A DNA stretch of 64,000 nucleotides from Thalassospira lucentensis (GTDB lineage: Bacteria; Pseudomonadota; Alphaproteobacteria; Rhodospirillales; Thalassospiraceae). Numbering within the stretch: position 1 is the stretch's first letter; each line of letters begins with the position of its first letter. Shown here piece after piece: positions 15,700 to 23,813 of this stretch. The notes beneath the pieces are model-generated. The model had not been told where the DNA came from. It made no database searches and worked only from the letters and a program-made list of their open reading frames with translations. The translations under genes were made by a program, and so were the position numbers. The stretch covers positions 558,001-622,000 of the forward strand of contig NZ_JAATOV010000001.1 in the NCBI RefSeq assembly GCF_011806425.1. Reading direction: 5' to 3'.

Positions 15700-17667
15700 C
15701 TAGTACCCACCCTTGTTTAGTTTTCGCGATTTATCGGCATCAATCCACCAGGTCATGATCGAGGTGCCCTTAAGCGGGACGGTATCGGGGCGTCCAAACA
15801 CATCCCAATAGGCCATGCGATCCCCGCCAAGATAATATTGCGGGATCACGTAGAAGCCCCATTGCAGCACCCGATCAAGGGCATGCACGCGCTGTACAAG
15901 GCTTTCGCGGTTATCGGCATCAATGACCAGTTTGATCAGTTCATCAATCACCGGATCTTTGATCCCGGCGAAATTACGCGTGCCGGGCTGATCGGCGGCG
16001 GCAGATGACCAGAAGATTTGCTGCTCATTGCCCGGCGACAGGCTTTGTTGCCACCAGAAGGTGGTCATTTCAAAGTCATAGGCCTGAATACGGTTAATCC
16101 ACTGCCCGGTATCGATCAGGCGGATATCCAGGGTGACGCCAAGCTGACGCAGGCGGGCCTTAAGAACCAAGGCGATTTTTTCGAGCCCGGGCTGACGGAT
16201 GATCAGCTCAAACCGGAAGGGCTGCCCGGTTTTGCGATTGACCAATTGTTGATCGCGCAATTCCCAGCCGGCTTCTTGCAGCAGCTTGATCGAATGGCGC
16301 AAGGCTTCGCGGCGACCATTGGGCGGATCAAAGTTTGGCAAGTGCGGCGGCTGGGTAAACAGTTCCGGGGGAAGTTTGCTTTTGAAGCCCTTTAGGATGT
16401 CCAATTCTTCGCCGGTCGGAAGGCCGGTTGCGGCCAGTTCGGAGTTGGCGAAATAGCTGACATTGCGTTTATAGGCCCCATAGAACATGGCGCGGTTTAG
16501 CCATTCAAAATCAAAGGCATATTGCAACGCTTCGCGCACGCGGCGATCGGCAAACAGGGGGTTGCGGGTGTTAAACACATAGGCCTGCATGCCGTTTGGC
16601 AGATTATCGGGCAGGAATTCTTTTTTGATTTCGCCGGATTTGACAGCCGGCGTGTTGTAGGCGGTGTTCCATTCGCGCGATGAATTTTCGCTTCGGATCA
16701 GGTATTCGCCAGCAAAGAAGGCCTGACGTGCGACATCGAGATCGCGGTAGGTATCATAGCGGATGGTATCGAAATTATTGCTGCCGCGATTAACCGGCAA
16801 ATCGGCCGCCCAGTAATCCTTTACCCGTTCATAGGTGATGCGTCGCCCGGCTTCCATGCTTTGGATCTTATAGGCACCACTGCCAACGGGTGCATCGAAT
16901 GTGGTTTTTGAAAAATCGCGCCCTTCCCAGTAATGTTTGGGCATGATGGACAAGTCGGCCACGATCATGGGCAGTTCGCGGTTATTGCCGGGCTTGAAAT
17001 TGAACCGCACCGTCAGGTCATCGATTGCTTCGACCGTGTCGACCTGTGCGTAATACTGTCGATATACCGGGCTGCCTTTTTCCATCAGGATATTGAACGA
17101 AAAGACCACATCATCGGCGGTGATGTCTGTGCCGTCCTGAAAACGTGCGCGCGGATCCAGATGGAAGATGGCAAAGGATCGGTCGTTTGGATATTCGATG
17201 CTGCGCGCGATCAGACCGTAATGCGAGCTTGGCTCATCCGCACTTGAAACCATCAGGCTGTCATACATCATGCCAAGACCAAGGGCGGCGGTGCCCTTGA
17301 GAGTAAAGGGATTGAGCGTATCAAATGAGATGCTCGTCCCTTGAACCAGTGCACCACCCTTGGGCGCGTCAGGATTCACATAATCAAAATTGCGAAAATC
17401 GGGGCCGTATTTCAAATCCCCATAAAGCGATATGCCGTGCGAAATGGTGGTGATCGGGGCCAATTGTTCTTCGGCGACCGAAATGGTCGGGGCCGCGACG
17501 ATTTTTGGCATTTCTTCGGCCTGAGCCCGGGATATCATCCCGCCAGAACTGCCCGCCATCGCCACAAGGCCGGTCGTGATCAGCCCAGCCACAGCCAGAA
17601 TACGGGTGACTTTTTTATCCGCATGCCACAGCCCTGAAAGCAGGCTTGAAACTGCGTTGGCATTCAT
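15700..17667 (-). CDS. yejA: Periplasmic peptide-binding protein YejA
   Basis: About 655 residues. An N-terminal signal peptide (VTRILAVAGLITTGLVAMAG, then SRAQA before EEMP) leads to an SBP_bac_5 domain. Recognisable YejA segments are YGDLKYGPDFRNFDYVNPDA, DGTDITADDVVFSFNIL and AYVFNTRNPLFADRRVREAL; the C-terminal part carries RNFAGIKDPVIDELI. The protein delivers peptides to YejBEF. The open frame extends to 17802, but those 45 residues precede the signal peptide and are basic; the ATG at 17667 follows GGGGAAAG and gives a normal signal sequence. Start choice is the only uncertain point. Confidence 0.93.
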   Translation of the reverse strand: MNANAVSSLLSGLWHADKKVTRILAVAGLITTGLVAMAGSSGGMISRAQAEEMPKIVAAPTISVAEEQLAPITTISHGISLYGDLKYGPDFRNFDYVNPDAPKGGALVQGTSISFDTLNPFTLKGTAALGLGMMYDSLMVSSADEPSSHYGLIARSIEYPNDRSFAIFHLDPRARFQDGTDITADDVVFSFNILMEKGSPVYRQYYAQVDTVEAIDDLTVRFNFKPGNNRELPMIVADLSIMPKHYWEGRDFSKTTFDAPVGSGAYKIQSMEAGRRITYERVKDYWAADLPVNRGSNNFDTIRYDTYRDLDVARQAFFAGEYLIRSENSSREWNTAYNTPAVKSGEIKKEFLPDNLPNGMQAYVFNTRNPLFADRRVREALQYAFDFEWLNRAMFYGAYKRNVSYFANSELAATGLPTGEELDILKGFKSKLPPELFTQPPHLPNFDPPNGRREALRHSIKLLQEAGWELRDQQLVNRKTGQPFRFELIIRQPGLEKIALVLKARLRQLGVTLDIRLIDTGQWINRIQAYDFEMTTFWWQQSLSPGNEQQIFWSSAAADQPGTRNFAGIKDPVIDELIKLVIDADNRESLVQRVHALDRVLQWGFYVIPQYYLGGDRMAYWDVFGRPDTVPLKGTSIMTWWIDADKSRKLNKGGY

Positions 17668-17861
17668 CTGATTAATTGTCTTTCCCCTGATATATGCCTT
17701 GCGCTTGGCCAGACCGGCAAAACAGCGTTTTCGCACCATTTCAGTTACCGCTTTATGTCCTGATATATGTATCGACATCGTACAAACATGCATCAATTTC
17801 AAACTGACGCACAGTGTGCTGATGATAATGACGAACTAATTGGTTCGATTTCAAGGCATCA

Positions 17862-18797
17862 TCACGTGTTTTGTTGATTTTGATGCATGTCGGCTGCCAA
17901 TTTCCGACGTTCGGTTTCAAGACGGATTTCGGCCATCAGCCAATTGCGAAACGCCCGGACCTTACGCCGTTCAAGACGCCCATCAGGATAACACAGCGAA
18001 TAGGCATATGGGCTATCGACCGGTAAATCGAACGGCACGATCAACCGATTGGTCACCACATATTCCCCGATCATCGCCGGATCGGAAATCACCACGCCAA
18101 AGCCACTTGCCGCGGCCTCCATCGCCATATCAAGGGTGGCAAAGACCGGGCCACGTTCCGGGTCCACACCCTTAATACCGGTTTCAGCCAGCCAAATCCG
18201 CCAATCTTCGCGCTGGGCGGAGCAATGCAACAGCGTGACATCGGCCAGATCCGAAGGGGTTTTAAGCTGCTTTGCCAAATCGGGATGACAGACGGGCAAC
18301 AAGCGTTCGCCGGTTAAAAATTCGTGGACCAGTTGTTCATCCTGATCATCGGCAAAGCGAATGGCAATGTCGGTTTCGTTGAAATCGACGGGGGCCTTAT
18401 CATCATGATAGGTGCCAAGTTGCACCTGCAGATCGGGATGTTCCATTTGAAACCGCCCAAGGCGCGGCACGATCCAGCGCATGGAAAAGGTCAGCGGGGC
18501 CAAGACGCGCAATTGGGTATCGTCCGCGCGGTCTTCGACCTTGCTCACCGCCTGTTCAATCGCATCAAAGGCCGGGGTCAGGCCCAGCAGCAGGTTTCGT
18601 CCCGCGCGGGTTAATTTCAAGCTGCGATGATGACGATCAAACAGTTTGCGGCCCAGCACATCTTCAAGATGTTGCACCTGCCGACTGACGGCACCTTGCG
18701 TTACGTTAAGCTCATGTGATGCTTTGGTGAAACTTTCAAGACGACCGGCTACTTCGAAGGCACGAAGCGCATTTAACGGCAAAGGGCGACGTTTCAT
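17862..18797 (-). CDS. LysR family regulator, GcvA-like
   Basis: 311 residues. The HTH (residues about 6-65) reads LNALRAFEVAGRLESFTKAS then LNVTQGAVSRQVQHLE, the form found in GcvA-like LysR proteins. The substrate-binding domain follows, with NETDIAIRFADD and ASGFGVVISDP. It acts as a cytoplasmic DNA-binding tetramer. It is divergent from a DUF1127 gene and 60 bp beyond the yejA frame. A perfect inverted repeat with a LysR-type T-N11-A arrangement lies 11 bp before its start, so autoregulation and control of the DUF1127 gene are likely. The effector is unknown. Confidence 0.92.
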   Translation of the reverse strand: MKRRPLPLNALRAFEVAGRLESFTKASHELNVTQGAVSRQVQHLEDVLGRKLFDRHHRSLKLTRAGRNLLLGLTPAFDAIEQAVSKVEDRADDTQLRVLAPLTFSMRWIVPRLGRFQMEHPDLQVQLGTYHDDKAPVDFNETDIAIRFADDQDEQLVHEFLTGERLLPVCHPDLAKQLKTPSDLADVTLLHCSAQREDWRIWLAETGIKGVDPERGPVFATLDMAMEAAASGFGVVISDPAMIGEYVVTNRLIVPFDLPVDSPYAYSLCYPDGRLERRKVRAFRNWLMAEIRLETERRKLAADMHQNQQNT

Positions 18798-18807
18798 AAC
18801 AGTGACT

Positions 18808-18841
18808 TTGCATGACTAAACCTCATGCAATGATGACTAAA
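18808..18841. promoter_or_regulatory. LysR-type operator region
   Basis: TTGCATGA-N7-TCATGCAA (18808-18830) is a perfect inverted repeat, and ATGACTAAA occurs twice (18812-18820 and 18833-18841) with a 21-bp period, two helical turns. It lies between the divergent LysR and DUF1127 genes, adjacent to the LysR start. Confidence 0.6.
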
Positions 18842-18963
18842 GATGGTTTGAGCGCAAGTGTTTTTAGGTTTAACCCTGAGTTTAGAAATATTCACAGACG
18901 CAAAACACTGTCATTCGGCCGCTGATTGTTGAGAGCAGGCCCAAAGATTGAAGGAATGAGATC

Positions 18964-19170
18964 ATGGTCGCGATCACCAAAAATGTCGGTGCCTTTGTCA
19001 CCCCCCGTCCCCGCACGACCATCAACCTGATGGACATGCCACGCCAGTGGGTCAAACGTTATGACCTGCGTCAGAAACTGGCGTCGATGGACAGCCGCAT
19101 GCTGCGCGATATCGGCTGGAGCGTTTTCGATGCCCGTCGCGAAGCTGCAAAACCATTCTGGAAAGCATAG
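18964..19170 (+). CDS. DUF1127 small basic protein
   Basis: 68 residues. The C-terminal ~40 residues are a DUF1127 domain: RYDLRQKLASMDSRMLRDIG followed by EAAKPFWKA, with the conserved Arg, Leu-x-Asp-Ile-Gly and terminal Pro-Phe-Trp. In other alphaproteobacteria DUF1127 proteins bind RNA or influence small-RNA and phosphate/carbon responses, but function here cannot be inferred. AAGGAATGAG precedes the ATG. It is transcribed divergently from the LysR gene through a region with operator-like repeats, and hairpins follow downstream. Confidence 0.85.
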   Translation: MVAITKNVGAFVTPRPRTTINLMDMPRQWVKRYDLRQKLASMDSRMLRDIGWSVFDARREAAKPFWKA

Positions 19171-19292
19171 GCATTTGCCTGTGCGCCAAACCAAAGAGAT
19201 TTATCATGTCTGCCCAAACGTTTCGCCTGCAGGGTCGCCTTTCTTTCCCATTGCAGGTTCTTGATGCCCTGCTCAGCGCATTGAGAATTCAT

Positions 19293-19403
19293 AACGTCAA
19301 ATAAGACGTTTTTCCGTCCCTGACCGCAATCGCAACGACCCGTGTTTGAGATTGCGGATATCAAAGCCGTTCACGCTTCCCCCGCGTGGACGGCTTTGTT
19401 TTT
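19293..19403 (+). terminator. Three consecutive hairpins ending in an intrinsic terminator
   Basis: AACGTC/GACGTT with T-run (19293-19313), CCGCAATC/GATTGCGG (19324-19357), then a strong 15-bp stem CAAAGCCGTTCACGC (19362-19376) paired with 19384-19398 and followed by TTTTTG. The last is a convincing terminator for the DUF1127 transcript. The remaining gap to 19592 contains only a perfect 16-bp palindrome CCCCGAACGTTCGGGG (19570-19585). Confidence 0.75.
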
Positions 19404-19592
19404 GCCAACATATCTGGCCGCCCGGCGTGTTTGATCGAATCAAAACATCCCATAAGGTGATGTCGATCCATTGCCGGACCTCATCCACGGGCACAATCCA
19501 ACGGCGCAATCGAAGGCCACGATCCAAATACGCAATCTAAAGATACAGCAGACACAGCCGGGAAGTACGCCCCGAACGTTCGGGGGCAGGCG

Positions 19593-20876
19593 TTATTTCT
19601 TGGACGGCAGGTGCAGATACAGGATGTTGGCCGCACACAGCACCGAATACATCACCGCAAATTGGGCGTTGAATTCGTATTTTTCCGGCTTGGGATCAAA
19701 GGTCTGATAAATCTCGGCAATAGAGCGTTTGCCATCAATCCGCGACAGGATCGCCGGGCTGGCGGCGGGCAGTGTTCGGGTGACGGAAAGACCGGTAAAG
19801 GTAATTTTGATATTGCCGGTTTTCGCAACAGACCGCGCCAAGGAAGGGCCATCCAACCGGGTAAAGAACGGAATGGCATCCGGCGAAGGCTGGGGTGGTT
19901 GGACCTTGTTTTTGGCCTTTACCACATAAAACGTGTGCTTGGTGATGTTGCCCGCCATCAGTTCGGCCAAGGCGGCCCGTTCGCGGAACGGCACATGCAT
20001 CGCACGATCCAGCACATCATGACGCGAACAATAGGTTGTCGGGTCATAGCGCATCGGTTCGATAAAGTTCTGAATGCGCAGGCCGGCTTGCTCGGCGAAA
20101 TCAAAGACCTCATCCACCCGATAGGCGCGGTCTTGCTGATGCAACAGCAAATCATAAAACCCGGCATCGCCGCCATTGATATGATCGCCGACAAATGGAT
20201 TGCGTTTAAGCCAATTGGTGCCCGGCAGGCTGTTAAACAGGGCCTTGCCAAAGTTCAAACGGCGCGCACCACCGGCCTCGGCATTCAGGCGCTCCATCAT
20301 TTCCTGCATGTGATACACGCCGGTTCGGCCCAATTCGCCATACACCATCAAGCCCATGCCGCCATTGGGTTTTAACGCATCGGCAAGGGCGCGCAGACCC
20401 GCATCGGGATCGGGCAGATGATGCAATACCCCACAGCAATCAATGTAATCAAACGGGCCATATTTCGACGCCAGATCGACAAAGGATCCGGTGACAAAGG
20501 TGACGTTCTTTTCAAGATTGCGGCGCTTGATCCGGGCCTCGGCAATGGCGCGGGAGCTTTCAGACAGATCGATATAAACGATTTCCGCCTTGGCTTTGCG
20601 GTCACGGGCCTGCTGGGCCAGCATGACCAAGGCATCCCCGGTGCCGCCACCGGCCACCAGAATTTTGATTTTGCCACTTTTGGTCTGAGCCGATGGATCG
20701 CGTCCGCCAAAGACAAAATGAACGACTTCATCCCAATTGCCCGGCGATCCGCTGATCAGGCGCTTATCCTCGTCTTCCGGATTTCGTGCCGGATAGGGAT
20801 AGGTTTCATACTGATCACGCGTTTTGTCAGACGACGCAGATGAAACAGCGTCAGACATTTTTTTATCGTCAGGCAT
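19593..20876 (-). CDS. Class I SAM-dependent methyltransferase with C-terminal extension
   Basis: 427 residues. The methyltransferase domain (about residues 25-300) opens with RDQYETYPYPARNP, a motif of a known group of bacterial methyltransferases. It has SAM motif I KILVAGGGTGDALVMLAQQ, an acidic ribose-binding position in VYIDLSES, and motif IV-like YIDCCGVLHHLPDPDAGL. The last ~110 residues form a separate domain of unknown role, including LSRIDGKRSIAEIYQTF, which resembles PqqD-like or winged-helix folds. Substrate unknown. The gene stands alone and its ATG at 20876 has GGAAGC upstream. Confidence 0.82.
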   Translation of the reverse strand: MPDDKKMSDAVSSASSDKTRDQYETYPYPARNPEDEDKRLISGSPGNWDEVVHFVFGGRDPSAQTKSGKIKILVAGGGTGDALVMLAQQARDRKAKAEIVYIDLSESSRAIAEARIKRRNLEKNVTFVTGSFVDLASKYGPFDYIDCCGVLHHLPDPDAGLRALADALKPNGGMGLMVYGELGRTGVYHMQEMMERLNAEAGGARRLNFGKALFNSLPGTNWLKRNPFVGDHINGGDAGFYDLLLHQQDRAYRVDEVFDFAEQAGLRIQNFIEPMRYDPTTYCSRHDVLDRAMHVPFRERAALAELMAGNITKHTFYVVKAKNKVQPPQPSPDAIPFFTRLDGPSLARSVAKTGNIKITFTGLSVTRTLPAASPAILSRIDGKRSIAEIYQTFDPKPEKYEFNAQFAVMYSVLCAANILYLHLPSKK

Positions 20877-21018
20877 TCGGGCCGCTTCCAGTGGGTAATC
20901 AATCGGGACAGCGCCATCCTATACCAAGCAATTCATTAATAAAATCCGGTGTTTCTGAATATCAGTTATTGTTGAAGTAAACCGCCGCAAAATGCTGGTT
21001 TTGGTCGCGTTTTGCCGA

Positions 21019-22008
21019 TTAAAAATCCTGGCAGCGAATGACAAGCTTGCCCGTCGCACTGCGATCCGCAATCGCGGCAAGGGCGTCCATCGCATGCGGC
21101 AAGGCAAATTCACGCGAAATCATCGGGGTGATTTGACCCGATGCCAGCATCGCGACCAATTCAGCCATGCCGGTTCGGGCGATATCTGGGTTTTGGTCCA
21201 AATACGCCCCGAAATAAAACCCCATCGCACTGACATTTTTGACCAACAAGATATTGGCAGGGATTTGCGGCACAGTACCGCTGGCAAAACCGATCAGCAA
21301 CAGGCGCGCACCGGGCGCAACGCAGCGCAGGCTATGATCAAACACATCCCCACCCACCGGATCATAAACCACATCCACCCCGGCCGGATGCCCAAGATCG
21401 GCGGCAATTTCGCGCACCCGGTCGCGGATATTTTCGGATTTATAGTCAATCACCGCATCCGCGCCATGATCCCGCGCGATTTGGCATTTGGCCGCCCCGC
21501 CCGCCGTGGCAATCACCGTGGCCCCCAGGAGTTTGGCGCATTCCACCGCGGTCAAGCCAACGCCGCCCGCAGCACCATGCACCAAAACAAGCTCGCCCGG
21601 CGCAACACTGGCGCGATATTTCAAACCAAACCAACTTGTGCCATATGCAATTTGAAAGGCTGCCGCTGCGTTAAAACCAACATCATCCGGCAGGGGGATC
21701 ACGCGCGCGGCATCGACCGCGATCTTGGTGGCAAAGCCGCCCCAATCGGGCATGGCCATAACCCGATCCCCGACCATAAGGCCGGTTACGTCGGAACCAA
21801 CGTCAATGACGGTGCCGCTGACTTCAAAACCGGGGGAAAAGGCGCCGGTGGGGCGTTTTTGATAGGTGCCCTTTAAGATCAGGCTGTCGGCGAAATTCAC
21901 CCCGCAGGCGGCGACTTTAAGGACGACCTGATTTGGGGCGGCCACCGGATCGTCTTGATCGATCAAGTGCGGTTCTTCGCCAAATGCCGTGCAAATCCAT
22001 GCTTTCAT
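21019..22008 (-). CDS. NADPH:quinone reductase, zinc-free MDR family
   Basis: 329 residues. GroES-like N-terminal half contains CGVNFADSLILKGTYQKRP; the Rossmann half has LVHGAAGGVGLTAVECAKLLGATVIATAGG, and the zeta-crystallin-type segments match bacterial Qor-like proteins. No structural-zinc cysteines are present. Such enzymes reduce quinones or enoyl groups with NADPH in the cytoplasm. A frame start at 22074 exists, but the ATG at 22008 (MKAWICTAFGEE) matches the family and has AGGTGG upstream. No operon partner. Confidence 0.9.
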   Translation of the reverse strand: MKAWICTAFGEEPHLIDQDDPVAAPNQVVLKVAACGVNFADSLILKGTYQKRPTGAFSPGFEVSGTVIDVGSDVTGLMVGDRVMAMPDWGGFATKIAVDAARVIPLPDDVGFNAAAAFQIAYGTSWFGLKYRASVAPGELVLVHGAAGGVGLTAVECAKLLGATVIATAGGAAKCQIARDHGADAVIDYKSENIRDRVREIAADLGHPAGVDVVYDPVGGDVFDHSLRCVAPGARLLLIGFASGTVPQIPANILLVKNVSAMGFYFGAYLDQNPDIARTGMAELVAMLASGQITPMISREFALPHAMDALAAIADRSATGKLVIRCQDF

Positions 22009-22167
22009 GCGGGCCACCTGCCAGAATGCGAAATAATCGGGCGCAATTATTGCGGTGATGATTGAACCCAGCACTTACTGTGCAGGCTGTAGACATGGCA
22101 AACAAGCCGACATTTGGCTAAGCCAAATCGGTTTTTGATGTATGGGGGATGTAAAAGCGGTTTGTGC

Positions 22168-22473
22168 TTAGAAAATGCGCTGACGTTTGCGTTTACGGGC
22201 AAGCAACAACAGCAGCAAGGCCGGCACGAACAGGACGACAAGGGCAGGCGCAAGAAGCACCGGCACAAAGAGATTATCCCAAGCCCAGACAGAGATGTAG
22301 GTCTGCACCATATACTGCAAATAGTTGAGGCTTCCGGCATCTAGGCGATACCAAAGCTCCCCCGCGGCGACCAAACGAAAACTACCTGTCTGTAGCGCCG
22401 TAATGGAACTATCGACCAGCACCGCAATGCTGGCAAAGAGCAACACCCATCCCAACGCCCTGAAAAACCACAT
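22168..22473 (-). CDS. Small two-helix membrane protein of unknown function
   Basis: About 101 residues with a hydrophobic helix at each end (FRALGWVLLFASIAVLVD and VLLAPALVVLFVPALLLLLL) and a basic C-terminus RKRKRQRIF. The central part (LWYRLDAGSLNYLQ, then SVWAWDNLFVPVL) resembles a conserved but uncharacterised alphaproteobacterial family I recognise by pattern only. Codons GTG (22485), ATG (22476) and ATG (22473) could all start it; GGAG sits 6 bases before the ATG at 22473, which I prefer. Location: inner membrane. Confidence 0.7.
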   Translation of the reverse strand: MWFFRALGWVLLFASIAVLVDSSITALQTGSFRLVAAGELWYRLDAGSLNYLQYMVQTYISVWAWDNLFVPVLLAPALVVLFVPALLLLLLARKRKRQRIF

Positions 22474-22809
22474 CATATTCTCCACACCACCCCAAAGGTG
22501 GGTATATTAGAAATTTATATGTGCACCCTAACCATACTGCGCGACCGGCGTAAAGTCCGCAGGGTTGCTCGCATGCCCGTTTACGGCTTAACAACCTAAC
22601 CAGAAACCTTAACCGCGATTGATCAATAAGAAGTAAAGATTGCACCAAACCGGGCATTATCAACCATTACAGCCTTGTTCAAAGCCGCCAGTCGCCCGGT
22701 TTTTGCACCGATTTAACGAAAGTGAAAAAAGAGGATGATTGGCCCTTGTCAAGCAAGGGCGGGTCGGCTAATGTCCGCCCGCTTTCGCGATATACATAAG
22801 ATCGCATGT
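22474..22809. other. Intergenic region before tRNA-Ser
   Basis: About 335 bp without a gene. Near its right end are two overlapping hairpins: CCCTTG/CAAGGG (22743-22759) and GGGCGG/CCGCCC (22757-22780), which share bases and so exclude each other. ATTGATCAAT lies in the middle. The tRNA promoter must lie here but I cannot place it firmly. Confidence 0.4.
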
Positions 22810-22899
22810 GGAGAGGTGGCCGAGCGGTTTAAGGCGCACGCCTGGAAAGCGTGTTGGGGTGTAAGCCCCTCAGGGGTTCGAATCCCCTCCTCTCTGCCA
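22810..22899 (+). tRNA. tRNA-Ser (anticodon GGA)
   Basis: 90-nt type II tRNA with encoded CCA. Acceptor arms GGAGAGG / CCTCTCT (a terminal G-U pair), D-arm with GCCGAGCGGTTTAAGGC, anticodon stem-loop GCACGC-CTGGAAA-GCGTGT (anticodon GGA), a long variable arm, and T-loop GGTTCGAATCC. It reads UCC and UCU codons. Confidence 0.96.
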
Positions 22900-22993
22900 C
22901 TTGCCTTGAAAGCAGTTTTCCCAGATTTTTCAAATATTCAAACAGATCGCAAACTGCGGTATGTATCCCGTCTGTGTTGCCGATTTCGATCAA

Positions 22994-23011
22994 CTGACAG
23001 CAAGCTGTCAG
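22994..23011. promoter_or_regulatory. Perfect palindrome upstream of small ORF
   Basis: CTGACAGC-AA-GCTGTCAG, 8-bp arms with a 2-base gap, ending 45 bp before the 60-residue ORF. It could be an operator, or a hairpin attenuating read-through from the tRNA gene. Confidence 0.35.
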
Positions 23012-23056
23012 GGGCCGTTTGCCATGATGTTCTTTTGCCGTTAGCGGGAGACATCA

Positions 23057-23239
23057 ATGATCAAGTATCTGTATCCGGATGGCAGCCATTGTTACCGCGC
23101 ACTGCATACAGCGCATGCAGTGTTTCGCAATGAGGATGGCAAGCTGATGGCCCGGGCCGAGAAGGCCGATGGATCCGGGATGTATGAATTTGAAATCGCC
23201 GGGTTTGAGCTTCTGCGCGCTGGCGTGGTTTATAGCTGA
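23057..23239 (+). CDS. Small hypothetical protein
   Basis: 60 residues, MIKYLYPDGSHCYRALHTAH to the C-terminal LLRAGVVYS. I do not recognise a domain. It looks real because GGGAGA lies 6 bases before the ATG, the composition is balanced (not a typical shadow), and it stops 1 bp before the convergent MarR gene ends without overlapping it. It has two internal charged segments (RNEDGKLMARAEKADG) and appears cytoplasmic. Confidence 0.55.
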   Translation: MIKYLYPDGSHCYRALHTAHAVFRNEDGKLMARAEKADGSGMYEFEIAGFELLRAGVVYS

Positions 23240-23240
23240 A

Positions 23241-23735
23241 TTATTTACCGTCGGAATTTAGTGCGGCCAGCCATTTACGCAGCAGGCCATCAAGTTGTTG
23301 CTGTTCATCATCCGTCAGGCCATCGACAAGGCGGTGCTGGTTGGCGACGTGGTCGGTGACGGCGGCGTCGATGAGGTCGCGGCCTTTTTGGGTGAGTGCG
23401 ATGACAAAGCCACGGCCGTCTTCGGGGTTCTTTTCGCGTGAGACCAATCCGGCCTGTTCGAGTTTATCAAGCCGGTTGGTCATGGTGCCCGATGTGACCA
23501 TTGTCCACGCGATCAGATCAGAGGGGCTGAGCGCGTAAGGTGGGCCGGAACGACGCAGTGTCGCGAGCACGTCAAAGCTGGCCGCACTGAGGCCATGCGC
23601 ACGAAAGACATCCTCAAGCCCCGAGGTCAAAATGGAACGCAGCCGCCCAAAGCGGCCAAACATTCCCATTGGCGTCACATCAAGATCGGGACGTTCCTGA
23701 TGCCACTGCGCCAAAATACGATCAACTTGGTCCAT
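23241..23735 (-). CDS. MarR family repressor of the adjacent DMT exporter
   Basis: 164 residues, standard MarR length. The winged helix is recognisable in LSPSDLIAWTMVTSGTMTNRLDKLEQAGLVSREKNPEDGRGFVIALTQKGRDL, with flanking helices for dimerisation. It is divergent from the EamA carrier gene at 23814, with two identical 16-bp palindromes in the 78-bp gap. This MarR-DMT layout strongly suggests that it represses the carrier and itself, and is released by a ligand that the carrier exports. I see no Shine-Dalgarno before the ATG at 23735; it may be leaderless or start further in. Confidence 0.9.
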   Translation of the reverse strand: MDQVDRILAQWHQERPDLDVTPMGMFGRFGRLRSILTSGLEDVFRAHGLSAASFDVLATLRRSGPPYALSPSDLIAWTMVTSGTMTNRLDKLEQAGLVSREKNPEDGRGFVIALTQKGRDLIDAAVTDHVANQHRLVDGLTDDEQQQLDGLLRKWLAALNSDGK

Positions 23736-23757
23736 GGAGGGGTGATGCCAAATATTT

Positions 23758-23773
23758 ATCTTGACGTCAAGAT
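23758..23773. promoter_or_regulatory. MarR operator 1
   Basis: Perfect 16-bp palindrome ATCTTGACGTCAAGAT, 22 bp before the MarR start codon. Confidence 0.8.
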
Positions 23774-23781
23774 TTCTGTAT

Positions 23782-23801
23782 ATATCTTGACGTCAAGATA
23801 T
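23782..23801. promoter_or_regulatory. MarR operator 2
   Basis: The same palindrome, here extended to 20 bp (ATAT at the outer edges), directly before the Shine-Dalgarno of the DMT gene. Its centre is 26 bp from that of operator 1, i.e. about two and a half helical turns. Confidence 0.8.
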
Positions 23802-23813
23802 TTGGAGATTCCC

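Noticed and set aside
20992..21876. 294-codon open frame opposite the quinone reductase
   Set aside because: Shadow; the minus-strand frame carries full MDR motifs.
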